Position numbers and translations under genes: made by a program. The notes under the pieces were generated by a model. It had not been told where the DNA came from. It searched no databases and saw only the letters and a program-made list of their open reading frames with translations. Source: Thioclava sp. SK-1 (GTDB taxonomy: Bacteria; Pseudomonadota; Alphaproteobacteria; Rhodobacterales; Rhodobacteraceae). From it: 64,000 bases of DNA. Location of the stretch: the NCBI RefSeq assembly GCF_001705665.1, contig NZ_MDHA01000044.1, forward strand, positions 248,001-312,000. The letters are read 5' to 3'. This document shows positions 27,236 through 36,750 of this stretch, in pieces; the first letter of the stretch is position 1, and each line of letters starts with the position of its first letter.

Positions 27236-27865
27236 TCACTTGTTGTCTTCGGCCTTGCCGCGATTCTCTAGGATCTCGTCGATAAGACCCCAATTTTTTG
27301 CCTCTTCCGCCGACATAAAGTTGTCACGCTCCAGCGCAGCTTCAACAGTATCGTAGTCGTTACCTGTATGTTTTACGTAAATTTCATTCAGGCGACGCTT
27401 CAATTTTGCCGTCTCTTGCGCGTGAATCATGATGTCGGTTGCCTGACCCTGATACCCGCCAGAAGGCTGGTGCACCATCACACGGCTGTTGGGCAATGAA
27501 AAGCGCATGTCTTTTTCACCGGCTTGCAGCAACAGCGATCCCATGGACGCCGCCTGGCCAATCACCAGAGTCGATACTTTAGGTTTGATATATTGCATCG
27601 TGTCGTAAATCGACAGGCCAGAGGTCACAACACCGCCTGGGCTATTGATATACATAGCAATTTCTTTTGACGGGTTTTCCGCCTCAAGGAACAAAAGCTG
27701 CGCGCAAATCAGGGTCGACATGCCGTCATGCACGGGGCCAGACAGGAAAATGATACGTTCCTTTAGCAGGCGCGAATAAATATCGAATGCGCGCTCCCCA
27801 CGAGAGGTCTGTTCGACCACCATAGGAACCAGCGTATTCATGTAGAGGTCCATCGGATCTTTCAT
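27236..27865 (-). CDS. clpP: ATP-dependent Clp protease proteolytic subunit
   Basis: A 209-residue serine protease that forms the double heptameric chamber used by ClpX and ClpA. The catalytic Ser is in [11 protein letters not shown] and the His in [10 protein letters not shown]; the Asp follows in [11 protein letters not shown]. An N-terminal [16 protein letters not shown] precedes the mature chain. The ATG at 27865 has AGGGCAGGG upstream. A TCACG-CGTGA inverted repeat lies 26 bp ahead in the leader. Confidence 0.97.
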   Translation of the reverse strand: MKDPMDLYMNTLVPMVVEQTSRGERAFDIYSRLLKERIIFLSGPVHDGMSTLICAQLLFLEAENPSKEIAMYINSPGGVVTSGLSIYDTMQYIKPKVSTLVIGQAASMGSLLLQAGEKDMRFSLPNSRVMVHQPSGGYQGQATDIMIHAQETAKLKRRLNEIYVKHTGNDYDTVEAALERDNFMSAEEAKNWGLIDEILENRGKAEDNK

Positions 27866-28246
27866 TGGCCCTGCCCTTTTTCTTTATCAGTCACGAAACG
27901 TGAATAAACCGAAGATGCTTACCAGAGTCTTATTGTCGCGCCCCCCGGTCTTCAAGGGCAGCAAGACGCAGGCGATCAGATTATCTCGGAAAAGTCACTG
28001 ACTCGGCGCAAATTACACGCTAAACACGGCTCGCCATCGATACGTCAAGCGACATACACGCGTCGTGCCGTCACAGATCTGTTCCACTTTGCAAAAAATC
28101 TCCCGCTTACCGCCATCAGCTGGAGGCCTCGGAACGTGGCGCAAAACGACAAACGCCCCCGCAGATCACTGCAGGGGCACTTGTGTCACGCCTGACATAA
28201 CAGAAAGCCTACGCGTGCGGCGCAGTTAACTGCGTGATTCCATCGG
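27866..28246. other. clpP upstream region (non-coding)
   Basis: The 381 bp between clpP and the OsmC gene carry no gene I can support. Seen in it are the inverted repeat TCACG-AAA-CGTGA at 27891-27903 in the clpP leader, and the OsmC terminator at 28155-28178. A heat-shock (RpoH) promoter is expected for clpP, but I cannot point to a convincing one. Confidence 0.5.
28151..28178 (-). terminator. Terminator after the OsmC gene
   Basis: GCCCC-C-GCAG / CTGC-A-GGGGC stem (28155-28178) with loop ATCA and one mismatch. On the minus strand GTTTGTCGTTTT follows. Confidence 0.7.
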
Positions 28247-28669
28247 TTAAGCGATCGTCAGATCCAGTGAAATATCGCAGTTCAACAATTTGGAGATTGG
28301 GCAGCCGGCTTTTGCGCCCTCGGCACATTCCTTAATCTTCTCGGCATCGCCCGTCGCAGAAACTTTTGTAATCAGCTGCGACGATTTCACTGCGAACCCG
28401 TCCCCATCCTTGTCCATTGACACTTTAGCTTCGGTGTCGATCACAACATCCGTAATACCCGCATCGGTCAGCTGTAGAGACAACGCCATCGAGAAACATG
28501 ACGCATGCGCCGCCGCGATCAGCTCCTCCGGATTGGTGCCGGGCTTATCCTCAAACCGGGTATTGAACCCATAAGGCTGCGCGTCAAGCGCCTTAGAACC
28601 GGTTGAAACGGTGGCTTTTCCCTCTTTAATAGGGCCTTCCCAATGTGCGGAACCTTTTTTGACGATCAT
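28247..28669 (-). CDS. OsmC/Ohr family peroxiredoxin-like protein
   Basis: A 140-residue OsmC-fold thiol peroxidase that would reduce organic hydroperoxides. The two conserved Cys are in AAHASCFSMAL (about residue 58) and AKAGCPISKLLNC (about 123). The N-terminal GSAHWEGPIKEGKATVSTGS matches the OsmC group more than Ohr. The ATG at 28669 has AGGAGGACGC upstream. It is a single gene with its own terminator. Confidence 0.9.
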   Translation of the reverse strand: MIVKKGSAHWEGPIKEGKATVSTGSKALDAQPYGFNTRFEDKPGTNPEELIAAAHASCFSMALSLQLTDAGITDVVIDTEAKVSMDKDGDGFAVKSSQLITKVSATGDAEKIKECAEGAKAGCPISKLLNCDISLDLTIA

Positions 28670-28766
28670 AGCGTCCTCCTGCTTTTATCTTCGTTCAACA
28701 TATAACGCGGGCCGGACAGGGGATGTTCCTGCCACAGCCCCTCTGTGCAAAAGAAATTCACCAAAT

Positions 28767-28796
28767 GAAAACGCCCGCATCATCAGATGCGGGCGT
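28767..28796 (-). terminator. Terminator after the 166-residue secreted protein
   Basis: A perfect 11-bp stem ACGCCCGCATC/GATGCGGGCGT around ATCA (28771-28796), followed on the minus strand by TTTTCATTT. Confidence 0.85.
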
Positions 28797-28828
28797 CACG
28801 TGATCTGCCAAAGGCCGATCTAAGCGAA

Positions 28829-29329
28829 TTATTCTTCGCGTGCGGTTTTCTGTGCGGTCAGTGCAGCAATCACTTCGGATTTGGTCGCGTTCGGGCCGAC
28901 ACCGGCTTGTGCTGCAAGCTGCGCCCAACCAGCATTGTCGATTTCAGAACCGCTTTTGCGGGTCAGGGATGCCTTCACCAATTCTGCGTCGCCAGCATTC
29001 GGGTCACGCAGTGCTTCTGCCAGGTAATTTGCCTGACCTGCGGTGATCGAACCAACAGGCACTTCAGCAGCCGAAGACAGCTGAGCATTTGCCGGAACGG
29101 CGCCCGATTTCGCTGCGCTGAAGGATGTTTTCACATTTGCAACGCTAGCGGTTTCATTGTTGTCGCGCTGAGCGTCGATGATCGAATGCAGCTGAGCCAC
29201 CGAATAGGTGCCTGCTTCAACTCCGGCTTGTGTGGCCAGCTGCAGCTGAGCAGCCGAGAAAGATTGTGCCGAAGCTGTGCCAGCGGCAAAAACGGAAGCG
29301 GCTGCAAGTGCGATAAATGCGGTTTTCAT
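28829..29329 (-). CDS. Secreted Ala-rich protein with internal repeats
   Basis: A 166-residue exported protein of unknown function. Residues 1-22 are a clear signal peptide ending AGTASAQ. The mature part is made of related units: SAAQLQLATQAGVEAGTYS with a following QRDNNETASVANVKTSF, then SITAGQANYLAEALRDPN with ELVKASL, then WAQLAAQAGVGPNATKSEV. There is no Cys. The repeats suggest a small all-helical fold. The ATG at 29329 has GGGAGATCTATC upstream; a strong terminator follows. It stands as a separate transcription unit. Confidence 0.7.
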   Translation of the reverse strand: MKTAFIALAAASVFAAGTASAQSFSAAQLQLATQAGVEAGTYSVAQLHSIIDAQRDNNETASVANVKTSFSAAKSGAVPANAQLSSAAEVPVGSITAGQANYLAEALRDPNAGDAELVKASLTRKSGSEIDNAGWAQLAAQAGVGPNATKSEVIAALTAQKTAREE

Positions 29330-29538
29330 GATAGATCTCCCAATCTAATTTTTTGTGCCAGTGGGTGTGGGCCAGTTTCGTTTCCCTTGGCGAACACCCG
29401 TTTCGTTCGTCGATGAATTACATTTAGACCTGTGCCCCCAGATTGAAAACATGAGTTTTTATCCGCTCAATGTTTATATATGCACATATTAATTTGAAAC
29501 TTTTCTGGAACCTTTTTCGTGGACCTGTTGAGCGCATT

Positions 29539-29560
29539 AAAAAGGGGGCCGAAGCCCCCC
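29539..29560 (-). terminator. Terminator after dgt
   Basis: The minus strand reads GGGGGC-TTCG-GCCCCC followed by TTTTT, a UUCG tetraloop hairpin 49 bp after the dgt stop. The remainder of 29330-29608 is AT-rich and holds no gene I can support; it includes the promoter region of the secreted-protein gene. Confidence 0.9.
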
Positions 29561-29608
29561 ATGCTAAAAACACTATAACAAATTGTTTTTATATTGTTTT
29601 ATATGAAC

Positions 29609-30802
29609 TCAAAGGTTCGGATCCACCAACCTGTGATATTCCTGAATCGCGAAGCGATCCGTCATACCCGCGACATAATCTAAAACCACACGTGCCAGCT
29701 CTGTCCTAGGGTTTGCACTGGCCTGGGCTTTGGAAACATCGTCTTGCCAATCAGCAGGCAGCAGATGTGGGCGGTCAATGAATAGTGGAAACAAGCCATT
29801 GATCATTTTGGTCACACGCTTGCGTTCCACCAGAACTGTCGGCGCCCGATACATCTTTTGAAACAAGAACCCTTTGATCGCCTTCAGGTTTTGATAGAGC
29901 GGCTTTGAAAAGCGGATGATCGGCCCATCCATTAGCCGGATATCGTCAACCGATTGCGGGTTCAGCGATGTTAAACGGTTTTGCGCCACCGCAATCACAT
30001 CTTCGACCATGCAGCCAAAAACCCTGCGCAGCGCCTCGTGGCGGCGGCGCATGGGATCCAACCCGGGATACAGTTTATCCACCTCGGCGAAGCAATCCTG
30101 GATCACCGGCAGCTCGCATAAATCATCTTCTGTGAATAGGCCGGCGCGCAAACCATCATGCAAATCATGGTGATTATAGGCGCAGTCATCGGCTACAGCC
30201 GCCACCTGCGCCTCGGCGCTGGCATTGGTTTCCAGCTCCAGATCCCACATGGCGTCGACTCCCTCTAACGCATAGGGCAGCTCCTTGCGATCAGTGACCG
30301 TATGGCTGCCACCACGGTTTGAAATCACCGGACCGTTGTGCTTGGCAATCCCTTCCAATGTTTCCCATGTCAGGTTCAGACCATCAAAGTCAGCGTAATG
30401 TTTTTCCAACCGTGTGACGATCCGCAGCGCCTGCGCGTTATGGTCAAACCCCCCATAGGGTTCCATCAGCTCATGCAGCGCGTCTTCACCGGTATGGCCA
30501 AAGGGCGGATGCCCCAAATCATGCGCCAGTGCCACCGCCTCTGCCAGATCTGTGTTCAACCCCAATGTCGCAGCAATAGTCCGCGCGACCTGCGCCACCT
30601 CAATGGTATGCGTCAGCCGGGTGCGATAATAATCGCCCTCATGCTCTACAAAAACCTGTGTTTTATGCTTCAACCGCCGAAATGCAGAGGAATGGATGAT
30701 CCGGTCGCGATCCCGTTGAAAATCCGTGCGAAAGGTGGAATAACTTTCGGGGAATAGGCGGCCGCGCGATTGGTCGGGCTGGCAGGCATAAGGTTTGAGC
30801 AA
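29609..30802 (-). CDS. dgt: Deoxyguanosinetriphosphate triphosphohydrolase-like protein
   Basis: A 397-residue HD-domain dNTPase that hydrolyses dGTP or other dNTPs to nucleoside and triphosphate. The HD metal ligands are in RLTHTIEVAQVA and ALAHDLGHPPFGHTGE; RIIHSSAFRRLKHKTQVF is the family's N-terminal motif. I place the start at TTG 30802 because AGGA lies 6 nt upstream and MLKPYACQPDQSRGRLFPES matches the family's beginning; the frame is open much further but overlaps erpA's start. It is divergent from erpA. Confidence 0.88.
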   Translation of the reverse strand: MLKPYACQPDQSRGRLFPESYSTFRTDFQRDRDRIIHSSAFRRLKHKTQVFVEHEGDYYRTRLTHTIEVAQVARTIAATLGLNTDLAEAVALAHDLGHPPFGHTGEDALHELMEPYGGFDHNAQALRIVTRLEKHYADFDGLNLTWETLEGIAKHNGPVISNRGGSHTVTDRKELPYALEGVDAMWDLELETNASAEAQVAAVADDCAYNHHDLHDGLRAGLFTEDDLCELPVIQDCFAEVDKLYPGLDPMRRRHEALRRVFGCMVEDVIAVAQNRLTSLNPQSVDDIRLMDGPIIRFSKPLYQNLKAIKGFLFQKMYRAPTVLVERKRVTKMINGLFPLFIDRPHLLPADWQDDVSKAQASANPRTELARVVLDYVAGMTDRFAIQEYHRLVDPNL

Positions 30803-30902
30803 AGGCGTCCTCGTCTTGTCGCGGCTCTTTCGTGTTCTTATATCGGGCCTATATCGGTATTGTCTAAGAAATACAGGCCAAATGGCCAGAAAGCGGGTGA
30901 AA

Positions 30903-31235
30903 ATGTTGCAACTTCCGCCAACAGTGACTGAACGCGCCTTCGCACGGCTGGCAGAGATCAACGAAGATGCTCAGACGCCGCGTGCCCTGCGCATCGCCGT
31001 CGAGGGCGGCGGATGCTCGGGTTTTCAATATGATATCAAGCTGGAGGAAACTTCGGCAGAAGATGACATCGTCTTGGAAGGCCGTGGTCAGCGTGTGTTG
31101 ATCGATGCCGTATCGCTGCCATTTTTAGAAAATGCAGTAATTGATTTCACGGATGAGCTGATCGGCGCACGGTTCGTGATCGAAAACCCCAATGCCGCAT
31201 CAAGCTGTGGCTGTGGGGTTTCCTTTTCCATGTAA
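30903..31235 (+). CDS. erpA: A-type Fe-S cluster insertion protein (ErpA/IscA family)
   Basis: A 110-residue carrier that receives Fe-S clusters and delivers them to apo-enzymes. The three conserved Cys are C37 in EGGGCSGFQY and the pair in SSCGCGVSF at the C terminus. The ATG at 30903 begins MLQLPPTVTERAF, the usual family start, despite a weak ribosome site; an ATG at 30882 is possible. Whether it is ErpA or another A-type carrier cannot be told with confidence. It diverges from dgt. Confidence 0.88.
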   Translation: MLQLPPTVTERAFARLAEINEDAQTPRALRIAVEGGGCSGFQYDIKLEETSAEDDIVLEGRGQRVLIDAVSLPFLENAVIDFTDELIGARFVIENPNAASSCGCGVSFSM

Positions 31236-31258
31236 CACTGCGATGCGCGGCGGCGGCA

Positions 31259-32263
31259 TTAAGCCGCCAGCCGCGCGTTGATACGTCCCATTGCCTGCGC
31301 ACCAATCTGAAACGAACGTTTGCGCGCTGCCGGGTCGTGGATTTGCCCGGTCAAGATCACCTCATCGGGGCGGTATTTCGCAATATAATCACCTAGCTGA
31401 CGCTCGACCGTCGTGGGGCTGCCAACGGCGGCCATACGCAACGCATGGCGTGATTGCACCAACTCATGCGCCTCTGCATGTTCTGCCAGATTCTCAACCG
31501 GAGCAGGCAGTGGGCCGGGCTGTCCACGCCGCAGATGCACAAAACCCATCAACATCGATGATCGCAGCAGATGCGCCTCTTCATCCGTTTCGGCAGCAAA
31601 CAGGTTCAGCGCCAGCATAAAGCGCGGGCGATCCGTCACACCTGGGGTGAAACTGTTGCGATACACCTCCAGCGCCTGTTCCAGCGCATCTGGCGCAAAA
31701 TGCGACGCAAACGCATAGGGCAGCCCCAAATGCGCGGCCAGCTGTGCACCATACAGCGATGATCCCAACATCCATACCGGCACATTGGTGCCTGCGCCGG
31801 GCATCGCGATAACCGGCTGATCCTTTTGCGGCTCTTGCAAGAAGCCCAGCAATTCAATCACATCTTCCGGGAAACGATCTGCCCCGTTCATCCCGCGCCG
31901 CAGGGCCTGCATCGTGCGCTGATCGGTGCCCGGCGCACGGCCCAACCCCAGATCAATCCGGTCCCCATGCAATGTGGCCAGCGTGCCAAACGCCTCTGCA
32001 ACCTGCAGTGGCGCGTGATTGGGCAGCATTATACCGCCCGAGCCGACACGGATCTTTTGCGTGGCCTGCGCGATATGGCCAATCACCACTGCAGTTGCCG
32101 CCGACGCAATCCCTCGCGAATTATGATGTTCAGCCAACCAATAACGCGCATAGCCCAGTGACTCTGCCTCAATGGCCAGATCGGTGGAATTCATCAGCGC
32201 ATCGCGCGGCGTGCTGCCTGCGGCAATCGGTGCAAGATCCAAAATAGAATATGGTATGGTCAT
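31259..32263 (-). CDS. LLM-class flavin-dependent oxidoreductase
   Basis: A 334-residue luciferase-like monooxygenase that would use FMNH2 and O2. It has the family's [10 protein letters not shown] start, [11 protein letters not shown] near 38-48, [14 protein letters not shown] near 92-105, [12 protein letters not shown] and a C-terminal [13 protein letters not shown]. It matches the MsnO8-type group found throughout proteobacteria; its substrate is unknown. The ATG at 32263 has GGAGGCACC upstream. It converges on erpA, with 23 bp between stops. Confidence 0.85.
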   Translation of the reverse strand: MTIPYSILDLAPIAAGSTPRDALMNSTDLAIEAESLGYARYWLAEHHNSRGIASAATAVVIGHIAQATQKIRVGSGGIMLPNHAPLQVAEAFGTLATLHGDRIDLGLGRAPGTDQRTMQALRRGMNGADRFPEDVIELLGFLQEPQKDQPVIAMPGAGTNVPVWMLGSSLYGAQLAAHLGLPYAFASHFAPDALEQALEVYRNSFTPGVTDRPRFMLALNLFAAETDEEAHLLRSSMLMGFVHLRRGQPGPLPAPVENLAEHAEAHELVQSRHALRMAAVGSPTTVERQLGDYIAKYRPDEVILTGQIHDPAARKRSFQIGAQAMGRINARLAA

Positions 32264-32346
32264 GGTGCCTCCAGCTCCTTAACTTGGCCATCATGATGGC
32301 GGTCGAAAAGGGGCGGTGTGAAAAAATCGCGCCAATGGACCTGCGC

Positions 32347-33258
32347 TCAACGGCTGGGTTTGCCCGCTACGACAATCCCGCCCAAAATCGCTGTAAAGCC
32401 AATGGCATGATACAAGTGGAGCTGCTCACCCAGAAAGACAACCGATAGCACCGCACCATAGACTGGTATCAAATGCACAAACAGGGATGCCGTCGACGGC
32501 CCAGCCAAAGCGACCCCTTTCGCATATAGCAAAAACGCCCCGATCGACGGCACGACCCCAACATAAGCCAATGCGATCAACGCCTGCGGTGTGGCATGAA
32601 CCTGCGCCCCGTTCAGCACCGCCCACGCGGCAAATGGCGCAAGGATCACCACCGTCAGCCCGGCATGGATACATAGCAGACCAACGCGGCTGGCCTGCGC
32701 GGGAAAATCCGTCAGCCACATGGTATAAAACGACCAACACACCATCGCCAAAAAGATCAACAAATCACCCGGCGCGAATTGCAGTCCCAACAGCCGATCC
32801 AGGTCACCGCGCAAAATGACAACCGCCACCCCACACAGTGATAGGCACAGCCCCAGCACCTGTGCCAGCACCAAACGACGCCTGTAAAACACCACCCCAA
32901 TCAACAAGATCAACACCGGAATGGTCGAATTCAGCAACATCCCATTGGTTGCTTGGGTTGATTGCAAACCTATGTAAATCAATGTGTTAAATAGGGTTAC
33001 GCTGGTCAATCCGATACCGATGAACGCTTTCAGATTATCCCGATAAATCGGTATATCGCGCCGGATCGCCCCCGCAGCAAAGGGCAACAAAACGGCAAAG
33101 GCAATCACCCAACGCCCCCAGGCCAGCACGATACCGGGGATATCGCCCCGTGCCCCGCGCCCAACGATAAAATTTCCCGCCCAAAACAGCGGCGGCAAGC
33201 ACAGACACACCAGCAAAAGAATCTGTGTCTTGCCGGCAGATGTTAATGGACGGGGCAT
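32347..33258 (-). CDS. DMT-superfamily (EamA) transporter
   Basis: A 303-residue inner-membrane protein with about ten hydrophobic helices in two EamA repeats. The first begins near PLFWAGNFIVGRGARGDIPG, the second near GDLLIFLAMVCWSFYTM. Members export amino acids, metabolites or drugs; substrate is unknown. It lies 83 bp upstream of the LLM gene on the same strand and may share its transcript. The ATG at 33258 has no strong ribosome site; GAGCCCTCC is nearest. Confidence 0.85.
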   Translation of the reverse strand: MPRPLTSAGKTQILLLVCLCLPPLFWAGNFIVGRGARGDIPGIVLAWGRWVIAFAVLLPFAAGAIRRDIPIYRDNLKAFIGIGLTSVTLFNTLIYIGLQSTQATNGMLLNSTIPVLILLIGVVFYRRRLVLAQVLGLCLSLCGVAVVILRGDLDRLLGLQFAPGDLLIFLAMVCWSFYTMWLTDFPAQASRVGLLCIHAGLTVVILAPFAAWAVLNGAQVHATPQALIALAYVGVVPSIGAFLLYAKGVALAGPSTASLFVHLIPVYGAVLSVVFLGEQLHLYHAIGFTAILGGIVVAGKPSR

Positions 33259-33465
33259 GGAGGGCTCGCTTTAATTAAATTCGGCCCGCCGACTGTGTCG
33301 AATTTTTAGGCAAACGCAAGCCCGTCACCGGAGCGGCCCACGCTTTCCCCATTTTGGCCGCTTTTGCCGATCACATCGAAGTGATCAATGGTAATCCCTA
33401 CCTGCCAATCTGTGTTCGGCGTGACGGGAAGTATGTGTAAGCCCTGTGGTGGCAAAGGAAAAGTA

Positions 33466-34350
33466 ATGGCTCGGTACTGGTTTTATCTGGACGGCACTGC
33501 CCCACAAGGGCCCATCACTGAACAGGTTTTGGTCAAAATGATCGGATCGGGCAGTATCAGCTCGGAAACCTACCTTTGGCACGCAGACCTGCCCGATTGG
33601 CAACCTGCTTGCGCGCATTTCCACTTTGACACCGCGTCGCAAGATTCCGTGCCAATGGATCCGGCAGATCAGTTTCAGACATTCGATCCACAGCCAAGGA
33701 ACCACGGGCGCAATGATTTCATTACCCGCGTTCAACATAATACAGGCGCATCCGCGTCGATCCGGGCCGAATCCGTGGCTTCTACCGGCGCTGCCCCCTT
33801 TTGCGGCCCTCTGCGCGCCATCGCCCATGGCTATCGCAAGATGTTTCAGCGCTGCGGCCGCGCCAGCCGGTCCGAGTTCTGGTTCTTCATGCTTGCCGTG
33901 GCGGCACAACAACTTGTGTTCAGCCTTGGGCTAAAAACCCTTTTGTCGCCTGCCGACCTCGCCGGATCCGCAATGGATGCCACCGCTTCCAGCCTGTGGT
34001 GGGGCGTCATGATCGCTTATGGCGCTATATCACTGATCAATTTCATTGCCGGCGCGACCCTGTCGATCCGTCGTTTACATGATACCGGGCGTTCAGGTCA
34101 TATCATCGCTTTCCAATTCCTGCTGCAATTGGTGACGATCTGCCTGGTCGGGTTTTATGCCTATGAGCTCGCGGCAGCGACCATGGCGGAATACGGCACA
34201 ATCACCCCGATGACTGAACCCAGCATGGCGACTGTGCTGGAAAAATTGGCAGGCGCTGCGGTCTGCTCTGTAATGTCAGCGGTGTTGGCGCTCGTGATTT
34301 TGATCTTTACGCTATTGCCGGGTCAAAACCGTCCCAACACTTATGGGTAA
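33466..34350 (+). CDS. GYF-DUF805 fusion membrane protein
   Basis: A 294-residue protein joining two modules. Residues 1-50 are a GYF_2-type domain (WFYLDGTAPQGPITEQ... YLWHADLPDWQPA), thought to bind proline-rich or other peptide partners. Residues about 120-290 are a DUF805 membrane domain (GRASRSEFWFFMLAV, then IRRLHDTGRSG, then several helices). A roughly 60-residue linker joins them. The ATG at 33466 has AAAGGAAA upstream. Function is unknown; the fusion suggests the cytosolic GYF part recruits a partner to the membrane. Confidence 0.8.
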   Translation: MARYWFYLDGTAPQGPITEQVLVKMIGSGSISSETYLWHADLPDWQPACAHFHFDTASQDSVPMDPADQFQTFDPQPRNHGRNDFITRVQHNTGASASIRAESVASTGAAPFCGPLRAIAHGYRKMFQRCGRASRSEFWFFMLAVAAQQLVFSLGLKTLLSPADLAGSAMDATASSLWWGVMIAYGAISLINFIAGATLSIRRLHDTGRSGHIIAFQFLLQLVTICLVGFYAYELAAATMAEYGTITPMTEPSMATVLEKLAGAAVCSVMSAVLALVILIFTLLPGQNRPNTYG

Positions 34351-34427
34351 GATGTGACTCACCGCCCCTTGCCCTTTGGGAAAAGGCAATGGCACAGTGC
34401 GCGCCATCACGCATAGGGAGGGATAAG

Positions 34428-35276
34428 ATGAAACTGATCCGCCACGGAGAGGCTGGCGCTGAAAAGCCCGGCATGGTTGATGCAGATGGCACGCTGCGCG
34501 ATCTGTCAGCCCATATCCACGACATTGATGGGACGCAGTTGGCCGCAATCAGTTTGGCCAAAATCGCCGCGCTTGATCCCGCGACCTTGCCCGCCCTGCC
34601 CGCTGATACGCGGCTGGGTGCCCCCGTTGCAAAAATTGGCAAGGTTATTTGCATCGGATTGAATTACGCCGATCACGCGGCGGAATCGGGAATGGAAGTG
34701 CCTGCAGAGCCAGTGATCTTCATGAAGGCTACCTCAGCGATCTGCGGGCCAAATGACCCAACAGAAATCCCGCAAGGTTCAGAAAAAACCGATTGGGAGG
34801 TCGAGCTGGGCATCGTCATCGGCACCCGCGCGAAATATGTGCCCGCGGGTCAGGCGATGGACCATGTTGCGGGCTATGTTCTCGCCAATGACATCTCAGA
34901 GCGCAACTTTCAGGCAGAGCGCTGTGGCCAATGGGTTAAGGGCAAAAGCCATGACACATTCTGCCCCCTTGGGCCGTGGATGGTCACAGCGGATGAGGTG
35001 CCAGACCCGCAAGACCTGTCGATGTATCTGGATGTCAATGACACGCGGCGTCAGGATGGCTCAACCAAGACAATGGTGTATGGGGTGGAACATGTTGTCG
35101 GCTATCTATCGCAATTCATGACCCTGGACCCCGGCGATGTGATCTTGACCGGCACCCCCCCCGGCGTTGGCATGGGGATGACGCCGCAGACCTATCTTCA
35201 GGTCGGCGATACCGTCGCCCTTGGGATTGACGGGCTCGGAACACAAACCCACCTGTGCATTGACGCCACAAACTGA
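34428..35276 (+). CDS. Fumarylacetoacetate hydrolase family enzyme
   Basis: A 282-residue member of the FAH superfamily, which cleaves C-C bonds in acylpyruvates or related 2-oxo acids using Mg or Mn. Catalytic features are EVELGIVIG (metal-binding Glu), YVLANDISERNFQ, KSHDTFCPLGPW, and GDVILTGTPPGVGMG. Substrate is not readable: aromatic-degradation, sugar-acid and fumarylpyruvate roles all occur. The ATG at 34428 has GGGAGGGATAAG upstream. It follows the GYF-DUF805 gene by 77 bp and ends against the transaminase operon. Confidence 0.88.
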   Translation: MKLIRHGEAGAEKPGMVDADGTLRDLSAHIHDIDGTQLAAISLAKIAALDPATLPALPADTRLGAPVAKIGKVICIGLNYADHAAESGMEVPAEPVIFMKATSAICGPNDPTEIPQGSEKTDWEVELGIVIGTRAKYVPAGQAMDHVAGYVLANDISERNFQAERCGQWVKGKSHDTFCPLGPWMVTADEVPDPQDLSMYLDVNDTRRQDGSTKTMVYGVEHVVGYLSQFMTLDPGDVILTGTPPGVGMGMTPQTYLQVGDTVALGIDGLGTQTHLCIDATN

Positions 35277-35290
35277 CGCTACGGCAAGCG

Positions 35291-35330
35291 GAATAAGAAA
35301 CGGGCCGGGGCGCGATATGCCCCGGCCCGT
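35291..35330 (-). terminator. Terminator of the transaminase operon / FAH gene
   Basis: A perfect 12-bp stem, ACGGGCCGGGGC/GCCCCGGCCCGT (35300-35330), lies between two convergent genes. The minus strand then reads TTTCTTATTCC, so it is best as a terminator for the leftward transaminase transcript; it may also serve the FAH gene. Confidence 0.8.
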
Positions 35331-35353
35331 GTGGTGTGCGCCTGTCGGGACGC

Positions 35354-36733
35354 TTAGACCAGACCTTCGGATTTGCACCATTCCAACGTGCGATCCAGGG
35401 CTTTGCCCAGTTTCTCCAACAGCTCATCCACCTGCGCTTCGGTGATGATCATCGGCGGGCAGATCCCAATCGTGTCATATACATTACGCACGATCAGACC
35501 TTCATCTGCGGCGAAAACCGCAGCCTTGGCGGTGGCTGCATATTTATCAAAGCCCTTTTTGGTGGCCTTGTCTTGTACCAGCTCCACACCGGCGATCAGA
35601 CCCACACCGCGCACCTCACCCACCAGCGGATGATCCAGAAACTTGCGCAGCCCGCCTTGGAATTTCTCTTCCAGACGTTTGGCATTGCCCATTAAGTCTC
35701 GCTCTTGGATGATATTCAGGTTCTCAAGCCCGACAGCACAGGCGACCGGATGACCACCACCGGTAAAGCCATGGCCCAAAGTGCCCAGCTCTGCCGTGTA
35801 ATCTGCAATGATCTGATAGACCTTATCGGACATCATGATTGCCGCCAGCGGCATATAGCTAGAGGTCAGCTGCTTGGAGGTCACCAAAATATCGGGGGTA
35901 AAGCCAAACCGCTCACAGCCCCAAGGTGCGCCGGTGCGACCAAAGCCATTGATCACCTCATCCGAGATCAGCAAAATATCATATTTACGGCAGATCGCTT
36001 CGATCCCGGGCCAGTACCCTTCGGGCGGCACCATAACACCGCCTGCACCCATCACCGGTTCACCGATGAAAGCAGCAATGGTTTCAGGCCCTTCGGCCAA
36101 GATCGTATCCTCGCATTCTTTCAACAGGCGCGCGGTGAATTCGGCCTCGGTCTCACCCTCATTGGCCCAGCGATAATGATGCGGACAGGTCAGGTGAACG
36201 ACGGGGATCGCAGGCAGGTCAAATCCCTTCTGGTTGCCCGGCAGGCCGGTCAGTGACCCGGAGGCAACGGTGATCCCGTGATAGCCCTTATTCCGCGCCA
36301 GAAATTTCTTTTTCTTCGGCTTGCCCAACATGTTGTTCATGAACCAGACGAATTTGACGACGGTGTCATTCGCCTCGGAACCCGAATTGGTGTAGAATAC
36401 CTTGTTCAGGTGATCTGGGGTCATCTCCACCAATTTTTCGGCCATCAAGATGCCTGGCTCATGCGCCTTATGGGCAAAGTTCTGAATATAGGGTAGCTCC
36501 GCCATTTGTTTCGCGGCCGCTTCAACCAGACGCGGCTCTGAAAAGCCCACAGCGACGGACCACAGGCCTGCCAGACCCTCCAGATATTTCTTACCCTCTG
36601 AATCATACACATAGGCACCTTCGCCCTTCGTGATGATCATCGGACCTTGCTCTTCATGCGCACGGGCATTGGTGTAAGGGTGCACCTGATAGGCGATGTC
36701 AGTTTCGTGCAGCGAGTTGAGACGGGTATTCAC
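35354..36733 (-). CDS. Class III omega-aminotransferase
   Basis: A 459-residue PLP aminotransferase that uses omega-amines or beta-alanine-type donors with pyruvate. Landmarks are YTNSGSEANDTVVK near 114-127, YHGITVASGSLTG near 151-163, the cofactor Asp D258 in ISDEVINGFGRTG, and the PLP lysine K287 in TSKQLTSSYMP. The TSKQLTS context is typical of alphaproteobacterial omega-amine transaminases. Start is GTG 36733, with GGAG 8 nt upstream. It lies 17 bp behind the acetylpolyamine amidohydrolase gene, suggesting it acts on the freed diamine or amino acid. Confidence 0.88.
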   Translation of the reverse strand: MNTRLNSLHETDIAYQVHPYTNARAHEEQGPMIITKGEGAYVYDSEGKKYLEGLAGLWSVAVGFSEPRLVEAAAKQMAELPYIQNFAHKAHEPGILMAEKLVEMTPDHLNKVFYTNSGSEANDTVVKFVWFMNNMLGKPKKKKFLARNKGYHGITVASGSLTGLPGNQKGFDLPAIPVVHLTCPHHYRWANEGETEAEFTARLLKECEDTILAEGPETIAAFIGEPVMGAGGVMVPPEGYWPGIEAICRKYDILLISDEVINGFGRTGAPWGCERFGFTPDILVTSKQLTSSYMPLAAIMMSDKVYQIIADYTAELGTLGHGFTGGGHPVACAVGLENLNIIQERDLMGNAKRLEEKFQGGLRKFLDHPLVGEVRGVGLIAGVELVQDKATKKGFDKYAATAKAAVFAADEGLIVRNVYDTIGICPPMIITEAQVDELLEKLGKALDRTLEWCKSEGLV

Positions 36734-36750
36734 TTCAGATCTCCGATGTA

